Assembly (NCBI GenBank): GCA_016716505.1
Contig: JADJWF010000006.1
Location: 124,001-188,000, forward strand
Length of the DNA: 64,000 bases
Origin: Verrucomicrobiota bacterium
GTDB taxonomy: Bacteria > Verrucomicrobiota > Verrucomicrobiia > Limisphaerales > J093
Direction: 5' to 3'
Shown: piece by piece, positions 54,867 to 61,690 of the stretch
How the letters are laid out: every line of letters starts with the position of its first letter
How positions within the stretch are numbered: the first letter of the stretch is position 1
The notes under the pieces: model-generated
What the model saw: the letters and a program-made list of their open reading frames with translations, nothing else
What the model was told of the DNA's origin: nothing
Database searches by the model: none
Translations under genes and position numbers: made by a program

Positions 54867-55541
54867 TCACCAGTCGAGGGCGGTTTCCATGCGTTCGCCC
54901 GCGAGCCGATAAAGGCTGACGAGGTAACCGTTCTCATACGTCTCGCCGGCCTCGAATGTGCCGAAGATCGTTACGGGCTGGTCCTGGATGGGTTTCACAC
55001 CGCGCCCGCGCATCTTCACGCTGACCCAGTCATTGATTCGGGGCACGACCCCGAAACAGCACATGGACTGATCGCGCATCAACAACAGTTCCGTGGCGAG
55101 ACCGGACTGCAATTTCATGGGCAGCATGAACCCCTTGATCGCAACCGCGTGGCCGTTGAGCGCGCGCAGAGATTCCGGGATGCGACTGGGCGTCGGCGGC
55201 GCGTCGGGCGGAAGCGGGTCGTTCGTCTCGGGATACGAGTAGCCCGCCAGCACGTCGAAGCCGAGATGGATGATTCCGTCAGCGTCCGGTTCGGGGACGC
55301 TGAGTCCTGAACCGCCGGCCCCGGTGACTTCGGTCAGAGTCGCAGATATGGGCGGGGGTTCGACCACCGCCGCGCTCGGGGAGTTGGTCGCCGGAGCCGG
55401 GATGACCTCCGCCACGGGCTCAATCGGCTTCCCGCGGATATCGAGCGGGGCCGTGTCCTCCGGTTCTTTGTTGCCGCACCCGGCGGCGAACGCGCCGAGC
55501 GCCGCCAGCCCAAAGAGAAGGTTCCGCACCCGAGTATTCAC
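54867..55541 (-). CDS. DUF3299 lipoprotein, third gene of an ABC exporter operon
   Basis: A 224-residue lipoprotein from GTG 55541: a hydrophobic start ending in the lipobox FAAGC (LGAFAAGCGNK), a Pro/Ala-rich stretch, and a C-terminal DUF3299 domain (GFDVLAGYSYPE, ALNGHAVAIKGFMLPM, ELLLMRDQSMCCFGVVPRIN). The paired Cys in MCCFG is conserved in the family. DUF3299 proteins are periplasmic and occur with LolD/LolE or MacB-type transporters; function unknown. The GTG is two bases after the permease stop, so it is translated with the ABC genes. Confidence 0.85.
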   Translation of the reverse strand: MNTRVRNLLFGLAALGAFAAGCGNKEPEDTAPLDIRGKPIEPVAEVIPAPATNSPSAAVVEPPPISATLTEVTGAGGSGLSVPEPDADGIIHLGFDVLAGYSYPETNDPLPPDAPPTPSRIPESLRALNGHAVAIKGFMLPMKLQSGLATELLLMRDQSMCCFGVVPRINDWVSVKMRGRGVKPIQDQPVTIFGTFEAGETYENGYLVSLYRLAGERMETALDW

Positions 55542-55543
55542 GC

Positions 55544-56758
55544 CTACGAGTGCGGGGTGAGGTTGTCGGCCACGTCGGTGCGATAGGCCTTCCAAGCTGG
55601 GACGACGCCGGCCAGGGCGCCCAGCGCCACGATGCCCAGCGGCGCCAGGACAAGCACGGGATGCCACGCCAGCGGGTCGAGGACCACGCCGGTTTGTGCC
55701 CGCAAAATCGAGCCGGCGATCCCAAACACCGCGGCGTACACAGCGAAACCGATCATGGCACCAATGCCCGCGATGGCGGCCGACTCCAGCACCACCGCGC
55801 CAAAAACTGTCCGGCGCCGGGCGCCCAGCGCCCGCAAAATCGCGATCTCGCGGCGGCGCTCGTTCATGGAGTTGTAGATGCTGGCGAGAATGGAGCCGGC
55901 CGCAATCGCCACCACCAGGTAAGCCACGAGAGCGAGCACCCGATCCAACCAGGCCAGACGATCAAACAACTGCGCCACGACCTGCGCGATGGGCCACGCA
56001 AAGGTCAGGCGATTGCCCTGCTTGTTGTAGAGCGAGTCGAGCTGCCGCGCGGTCAATGGGTTGTCCGCCTTGAACTTCAGCAAGACGGCGCTGATTTCGT
56101 CCGCGGCCGCCGGGTCGTGTCCGCCCATTTTCTGCAAGCCCGCGAGCGGAATCCAGATCACCCGGTCCGCCGGGGTGTTCGACGGGGCGAGAATGCCCAC
56201 GACGACGTACTCCTCTTCATGCTGATAAGACTGCGGCGTGTAATTGAGGCCGTGGTACGGCTGAAACACGTCGCCCCGTTTCAAGCCCAGCTTCGCCGCC
56301 GCGAAGCTGCCCACCACGGCCTCGCGCAGGGTCGGTTCGAACATCCGGCCGGGCGGCCGGACGGTCAGCCGTTGGCCCGAGGTCCACTCCAGTTCGGCCA
56401 GCTTCTCGGGCAGCGTGCCCACAATCCGAAAGCCCCGGTAGTTGTCGCCCACGGCGACGGGCAGGGCCAGCGCGACGGCGGGATGGCGGGCAATCTCCTC
56501 GTAGTCCTCCCACTTCAGGTTCCCGGGCGAGGTGTCCACGTGGAAAAGCGAATTCAGGACCAGTTGAAGCTTGGAACCGCGCGCGCCCAGCACCGCGTCC
56601 ACGCCGCCGGTCATCCCGGTGAAGGCCGCCTGCGCCTGGTCGCGCACCATCCAGACTGCCAGCAGCAAGCCGGTCGCCAGCGCGGTGGCTCCGGCGGTGA
56701 CGGCCGTGGACAGCAGGTGCTGTCGCAGGCTCTTGAGGACGAGTCGCGCGAGAATCAT
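55544..56758 (-). CDS. ABC transporter permease, MacB/FtsX-type
   Basis: A 404-residue protein with an N-terminal transmembrane helix (LLSTAVTAGATALATGLLLA), a large periplasmic MacB-type domain at about 45-260 (GGVDAVLGARGSKLQLVL; VVGILAPSNTPADRVIWIPL), and three C-terminal FtsX-type helices around ERRREIAILRALGARRRTVF. These permeases pull lipoproteins or other substrates out of the inner membrane by mechanotransmission. Its ATG overlaps the stop of the ATPase gene (ATGA), so translation is coupled. The DUF3299 gene follows. Confidence 0.9.
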   Translation of the reverse strand: MILARLVLKSLRQHLLSTAVTAGATALATGLLLAVWMVRDQAQAAFTGMTGGVDAVLGARGSKLQLVLNSLFHVDTSPGNLKWEDYEEIARHPAVALALPVAVGDNYRGFRIVGTLPEKLAELEWTSGQRLTVRPPGRMFEPTLREAVVGSFAAAKLGLKRGDVFQPYHGLNYTPQSYQHEEEYVVVGILAPSNTPADRVIWIPLAGLQKMGGHDPAAADEISAVLLKFKADNPLTARQLDSLYNKQGNRLTFAWPIAQVVAQLFDRLAWLDRVLALVAYLVVAIAAGSILASIYNSMNERRREIAILRALGARRRTVFGAVVLESAAIAGIGAMIGFAVYAAVFGIAGSILRAQTGVVLDPLAWHPVLVLAPLGIVALGALAGVVPAWKAYRTDVADNLTPHS

Positions 56759-57432
56759 GGTCGGTCGTTCACGGCGCGGTTCAAGCCGGCGAACTCGCGG
56801 ACGTCCTCGAATTCACCCAGCACGTCGCGATCATGGGAAACGAGGAGGAGTGCTGCGTCGTTCTCGCGGCAGGTTTCACGGATCAAACGCAGGGCTTCGC
56901 GGGCACTGGCGTGGTCCAGATTGCCGGTCGGTTCATCGGCCAGCACCAATCGCGGGCGGTTGGCGAGTGCGCGGGCCACGGCCACCCGTTGCTGTTGGCC
57001 GGTCGAGAGCTGGCGGGGACGATGCGCCAAGTGGTCCCGGAGGCCGACTCGTTCGAGCAGCGCCACCGCGCGCGCTCGGTCTTCACCGGGGCCGAACGCC
57101 ATCCCGAGCAGTACGTTTTCCAGGCAGGTGTGGCCTTGCAGCAGATTGAAGGTTTGGAAGATGTAGCCGACCGTGGTGGCGCGCAGCCGGTCGCGGGCGC
57201 TTTCGGAAAGGCTCGCCACGTCGCTGCCTGCCAGCCGGATGCGGCCTGCGTCCGGTCGCAATATGCCCGCGAGCAAGTTCAGAAAGGTGGTCTTGCCGGA
57301 GCCGCTCTCGCCCTTCAGCGCCACCTGCTGCCGGGCCTCCACGGCGAAGTGCGGAATGTCAATGATCGTGCGCCGGATTCCGTCCGGCGCAGTGAATGAT
57401 TTCTTCAGGTCGGCGACCTCCAGCAGCGACAC
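56755..57432 (-). CDS. ABC transporter ATPase, LolD/MacB-type
   Basis: A 225-residue ATPase. Walker A GESGSGKT is at 41-48, the Q-loop in FQTFNLLQGHTCLENV, the signature LSTGQQQRVAVARALA at about 142-157, Walker B LVLADEPTGNLD, and the switch His in LLVSHDRD. The family drives lipoprotein or macrolide/peptide exporters. It is the first gene of an ATPase-permease-DUF3299 operon on the minus strand; its stop overlaps the permease start by four bases. Confidence 0.93.
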   Translation of the reverse strand: MSLLEVADLKKSFTAPDGIRRTIIDIPHFAVEARQQVALKGESGSGKTTFLNLLAGILRPDAGRIRLAGSDVASLSESARDRLRATTVGYIFQTFNLLQGHTCLENVLLGMAFGPGEDRARAVALLERVGLRDHLAHRPRQLSTGQQQRVAVARALANRPRLVLADEPTGNLDHASAREALRLIRETCRENDAALLLVSHDRDVLGEFEDVREFAGLNRAVNDRP

Positions 57433-57767
57433 ACGCGAAGTCTAGCGCGTGGGAGGGCCCAGACAAACCGATGCTTGCCCCGGTGGCAGCGCGGCCCTCG
57501 ATGGACTAATCTTGGCATGGGCGCGGGCGGGGCTCACCCGCTTGCCGGTGTGAATCGGGACCTTCTCCTCTTCCTGATCGGCGCGGCCGGGTTTTTCCCC
57601 TGCTGGTCCCGCTGGGTTGTTTGGTCTGGAACGCCGTCCGCGAGCTCATCGCCGGTTAGCGCGGGCGCGGGGCCAGCAGTCCCCGGATTCCGAACTTGGC
57701 GCGGGCGCGGGGACGGCTTCGCGATTGCCAGACGGTCGCCTGGTCGGTAGTTCCAACGGCACCAAGT
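57433..57767. other. Intergenic region with a possible broken small membrane ORF
   Basis: 335 bases between the divergent ABC operon and fhs. From ATG 57517 the frame reads DLLLFLIGAAGFFP, then loses the pattern at a run TTTTTCCCC (about 57,593-57,601). The next frame continues as PLLVPLGCLVWNAVRELIAG and stops at TAG 57658-57660. With one base added, this would be a membrane protein of about 48 residues with one or two helices. It could also be chance. No other gene is visible. Confidence 0.3.
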
Positions 57768-59408
57768 ATGTCCGTATCCGCTGTGCCCGTTTCGGCTGTT
57801 CCTCCGCGTCGGATTGCTGCGGTCGCTCAAGAGTTGGGATTGAACCCCGATCTTATCCTGCCGCACGGCCATTACATCGCCAAGGTGCCGATCGAGGAAC
57901 TCACCGCGCGACGGGACCGGGCGGATGGCCGCTTGATTCTGGTGACGGCCATGACGCCGACACCGCAAGGGGAGGGCAAGACGACGACCACGATTGGTCT
58001 GGCGGACGCGCTGCGGCACCTGGGCCACCGCACCATGATCTGCCTGCGAGAACCGTCCTTGGGACCGTATTTCGGGGTAAAAGGCGGCGGCACGGGCGCG
58101 GGCCGGGCGCAGGTGGTGCCGGCGGAAGACATCAACCTGCACTTCGTCGGCGACATGTACGCCGTCGAAAAGGCCAACAATCTGCTGTGCGCGATGGCGG
58201 ACAACCATCTGCAGCACGGGAACGAACTCGGGCTGGACCCGCGCCGCATCGTGTTGCGGCGGGTGATTGACCTCAACGAACGCTCCCTGCGCGACATCAT
58301 CATCGGCCTCGGCGGCCCCAAGCACGGTGTGCCCCGGCGCGACGCCTTCAACATCACCCCGGCGTCCGAGGTGATGGCCATTCTGTGCCTGGCCCGCGAC
58401 TTCAACGATCTCGGCGAGCGACTGGCGCGCATGGTGGTGGGCTTCACCTACCGGGGTGAGCCGGTTCGGGCCGAGGCCCTCCGCGCCGTGGGGGCCATGC
58501 AAGTGCTGCTGCGGGATGCCATTCATCCCAACCTGGTGCAATCCGCCGAAGGCACGCCCGCCTTCGTCCATGGCGGCCCGTTCGCCAACATTGCGCAGGG
58601 CACCAACACTGCCGTCGCCACCCGGCTGGCGCTCAAGCTGGCGGACTATGTCGTCACCGAGGCGGGTTTCGCCACCGAGCTGGGGGCGGAGAAGTTCTTC
58701 CACATCAAGTGCCGCACCGCCGGCCTCAACCCGGCGGCGGCGGTCATCGTGGCTACGGCAAGGGCCGTGGCCTACCACGGCGGCTTCAAGGAGACGGGCG
58801 GCCTCGGCAACCTGGCCCAACACATCGCGAATGTCCGCCGCTTCGGCGTGGAACCCGTCGTGGCCCTGAACCGTTTCACGGACGATTCGCCGGAAGACCT
58901 GCGACGAATCATCCGGTTTTGTGCGCGCTTGGGCGTCGAAGCGGTGGTGGCGCGACACTACGAGCAGGGCGGCGAGGGTGCCCTGGACTTGGCGGAGGCG
59001 GTGCTGCGGGTGGTGGCGGCGCGCGGTCGGAAGCGTCTTCGGTTTCTCTATCCGCTCGACCTGCCCATCGAACGCAAGGTCGAGGTGCTGGCGCGCACAA
59101 TCTACGGCGCGGAGGGAGTGGACTTCGACCGCGGAGCGCGGAACGATTTGGAATTGCTGAACCGGCACGGCTTCGGCGGCCTGCCAGTCTGTGTGGCCAA
59201 GACGGCCATGTCGTTGTCCGATCGGACTGAACTGCGGGGGCGGCCCCGGGGTTTTCGGGTCGCGGTGAACGAATTCCGCGTGTCGGCGGGAGCGGGTTTC
59301 GTGGTCGCCATCTGTGGCAACATCGTCACGATGCCCGGCCTGCCGAAGGAGCCGGCGGCCACCCGGATTCAAGTGCTACCGGACGGCCGGGCGACGGGAC
59401 TGACGTGA
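57768..59408 (+). CDS. fhs: Formate-tetrahydrofolate ligase
   Basis: A 546-residue enzyme that makes 10-formyl-THF from formate, THF and ATP. Features: the ATP-binding loop TPQGEGKTTTTIGLADAL, the REPSLGPYFGVKGGGTGAG segment, and the later HGGPFANIAQGTNT and KAGRKR-like regions. The C-terminus (GNIVTMPGLPKEPAATRI) matches the family. The length is normal. The product feeds PurN and Fmt, both encoded in this window. ATG 57768 is favoured because it gives the family start, and the frame upstream is not protein-like. It is monocistronic as far as seen. Confidence 0.95.
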   Translation: MSVSAVPVSAVPPRRIAAVAQELGLNPDLILPHGHYIAKVPIEELTARRDRADGRLILVTAMTPTPQGEGKTTTTIGLADALRHLGHRTMICLREPSLGPYFGVKGGGTGAGRAQVVPAEDINLHFVGDMYAVEKANNLLCAMADNHLQHGNELGLDPRRIVLRRVIDLNERSLRDIIIGLGGPKHGVPRRDAFNITPASEVMAILCLARDFNDLGERLARMVVGFTYRGEPVRAEALRAVGAMQVLLRDAIHPNLVQSAEGTPAFVHGGPFANIAQGTNTAVATRLALKLADYVVTEAGFATELGAEKFFHIKCRTAGLNPAAAVIVATARAVAYHGGFKETGGLGNLAQHIANVRRFGVEPVVALNRFTDDSPEDLRRIIRFCARLGVEAVVARHYEQGGEGALDLAEAVLRVVAARGRKRLRFLYPLDLPIERKVEVLARTIYGAEGVDFDRGARNDLELLNRHGFGGLPVCVAKTAMSLSDRTELRGRPRGFRVAVNEFRVSAGAGFVVAICGNIVTMPGLPKEPAATRIQVLPDGRATGLT

Positions 59409-59439
59409 TCACCCGCAGCGGCACCAGCCGGCGGCTAGC

Positions 59440-61602
59440 CTACGGTCGCAAACGGGCACGGTAATTGAACCGGTCGTTCGGCGCGGCGTCGCCATTGAGC
59501 GTGAAGTCGGTCCAGTCGCCGGCGGATTCGCAGTTGTCGGTCCACTTGAAATCGAACTGACGGGGAGGTTCGGTAAATCCCAGCCGCTCCCACGGGACTT
59601 CGATCTCCAGCTCGTTGCCGGCGCTCCGGAACTCGACGGTGGCCACGGTGGTCCAACCCGCGCCTGACCAGCGCTCGGTCGTGGCGCGATTCGGTTCGGG
59701 GCGTTTGGCGTTGAGTCGGAAATCGTAGCCGAGCCAGCCGTTGGTAGCGTTGCCGTCCACATCAAGCCACGCCGTCATCCAGTTCGTGTCGGTGGCTGGA
59801 GTCAGGGCCTCGCGGCAGCGGACGTACAGCCAGAGGTGAGTGGCGCTGAAACTCACCTTCGCCGCCTCCAGGTCATTGCGGCCGGTTTGATTCTCGTAAG
59901 TCACGGCCGGGTCCCAGCCGCGATGCCGTCGCCGGACCGGGTCGCCGAGGGTGTCGCGAAACTCCGGCGCCACCGATTGCCAGTCGTCAAACCGACCCTC
60001 CACGCGGATCGGTGACGGCGTGATCGGCGGGACTGGGCGCGCGCCCTTGTAGCGACGCACGAAACCGACGAATTGGTAGTAGTAGTCGTCGCCGTGACCG
60101 CCGCGCATCGGTTCGAGGTCGCGACTGTGTTCCTGGTCGAACTGATCCACGAACATCACGGGCAGGCGGACGCCGTTGAACTCGGCGAAACGGCCGGCGA
60201 TCCATTCATTCCAGCCGGTCACGAAAACGAATCGCGGATCCTCCGCCAGGGCCCGCTCCCACTGTTCGGCGAAGTTCAGTCCCCACCTCACCGCTCCGGG
60301 CCGAGGATCCGTGGCGCCGCGGTGAAAGCTCCGCCCGCGCGCCCCGGGTTCACTCATTGCGCCGAGCCGGCGGCCCACCGCGTTTTGCGCGACGCCGACC
60401 GCCATCTGCTCCTTGAGGCCGGCGGCATTGGTGAAGACGTGCTGCGGGTGGATCTCCAGCCAGCTCCACTGGTCCGGACCAGTCGGCCCCTGGAAGTAGT
60501 CCGGCTGCGGCTTCCGGAAGGTGAAGAAGTCCCGCAGCGCACGACTTTCGTCATCGGTCGTCAGGAGGCGCAAGGTTCGGTCCCCGGCCCCCGGCTGACG
60601 GTTGGTGAAGGAAGTACTGCCGGGCAGCACGTCGGCCGAATGACTCCACCAGCCGATCCGGCCCTGGGACTCGGAGGCTTCCAGGTAGTACGTGCCGGGG
60701 GGCAGGGGGGCGGGGAGCTTCAACATTCGCCACTCGTTGTCGCGCACGTTCTCGGCGCGCTGGCGATGAAGCAACTCACCTGTCGGGCCGTCGCGGAACA
60801 AAGTCAGCGTCATTCCTGCCCCACTGGTATTCCACGTCGGAAACCGCCCGCCCACCCCCTCGAACGGCCGGTCGGTGGTGAACGTCTGGCCCAGCGTTTG
60901 CCCGGGAGGCAGCGGCACGGGGCTGTCTTGTTGATCATTTCCGGTTCGCTCCAGCAGCAAGGCCGGGTCGGCGAGGATGAGCGGCCGGCCTTCCCACCGA
61001 AACCACAGGTCGCGAAAGAGGCCCGGCTGGTACAAGTCCCGCCACAACTGCCGAACGACCCTCGCCGGATCCCAGAACGGCGTCAGGAAGGCGACCTGCG
61101 GTGTGGGATTGCCCGCAGCGCGAACCTCCGACCACACCCGCAACAACGCGCGGTAATCCTCCGGGTAGGTGATCTGGTTCGTCACGTCGAAGATCACCAC
61201 GTCCACGCCCGCGTCACTCAACATCTGGGCGTGTTTGCGGAGGACCCCTTCATCCTGGGTCAGGTAGTAGCCGAAGAGTGATTCGCCCCAGTGGTGTGGC
61301 GCGTGCAACGGTCCCCAAAGCGGGCTGTCGGGTTTGGACATCGCGTCCGGGTCTTGGGCCAGGATTTGGGTCACATCGTAGGGGCCGCCTTGTATGTGGG
61401 CGCCGTGCCAAAGGAAGTAGAACAGGCCGAGGGTCCGGTCCGTTCGGGGTGGCCCCACCTCTGCGTGGGTGGGAACCACGCGGCCCAGCGCGTCGGTGGC
61501 GACCCAGGTGTCAGGGAATGTGTCCCAGGCCGCACCCGCGGTTCGGCCGGCAAACGCGGCAACCAGACTCAATCCCGCCACGACCCGAAGGATGATTTTC
61601 AC
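59440..61602 (-). CDS. Secreted GH99/GH71-like protein with C-terminal CBM9-like domain
   Basis: A 720-residue protein from GTG 61602, which begins a signal peptide (VVAGLSLVAAFAGRTAGA). The first part has GLFYFLWHGAHIQGG, the W-G-E-S-L-F-G-Y-Y motif, LRKHAQMLSDAGVDVVIFD and PQVAFLTPFWDP, a pattern of GH99/GH71-type glycosidases. A beta-sandwich of about 150 residues lies inside the chain (residues about 225-360), and FVTGWNEWIAGRF closes the barrel. From about 570 to the end there is a CBM9-like domain (VEGRFDDWQSVAPEFRDTLG; WMTAWLDVDGNATNGWLGYD). It probably binds and cuts a secreted glycan; the catalytic residues are not certain. The frame upstream of the GTG is not signal-like. Confidence 0.7.
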   Translation of the reverse strand: MKIILRVVAGLSLVAAFAGRTAGAAWDTFPDTWVATDALGRVVPTHAEVGPPRTDRTLGLFYFLWHGAHIQGGPYDVTQILAQDPDAMSKPDSPLWGPLHAPHHWGESLFGYYLTQDEGVLRKHAQMLSDAGVDVVIFDVTNQITYPEDYRALLRVWSEVRAAGNPTPQVAFLTPFWDPARVVRQLWRDLYQPGLFRDLWFRWEGRPLILADPALLLERTGNDQQDSPVPLPPGQTLGQTFTTDRPFEGVGGRFPTWNTSGAGMTLTLFRDGPTGELLHRQRAENVRDNEWRMLKLPAPLPPGTYYLEASESQGRIGWWSHSADVLPGSTSFTNRQPGAGDRTLRLLTTDDESRALRDFFTFRKPQPDYFQGPTGPDQWSWLEIHPQHVFTNAAGLKEQMAVGVAQNAVGRRLGAMSEPGARGRSFHRGATDPRPGAVRWGLNFAEQWERALAEDPRFVFVTGWNEWIAGRFAEFNGVRLPVMFVDQFDQEHSRDLEPMRGGHGDDYYYQFVGFVRRYKGARPVPPITPSPIRVEGRFDDWQSVAPEFRDTLGDPVRRRHRGWDPAVTYENQTGRNDLEAAKVSFSATHLWLYVRCREALTPATDTNWMTAWLDVDGNATNGWLGYDFRLNAKRPEPNRATTERWSGAGWTTVATVEFRSAGNELEIEVPWERLGFTEPPRQFDFKWTDNCESAGDWTDFTLNGDAAPNDRFNYRARLRP

Positions 61603-61690
61603 GCGCTGATGGTATCCGGCACCGGTGGAATTGGCCACCACCGCCCCGGCTGATTCGAGGAAGCGCCTCGCTTCGGCAAGCGCCTCGCCC

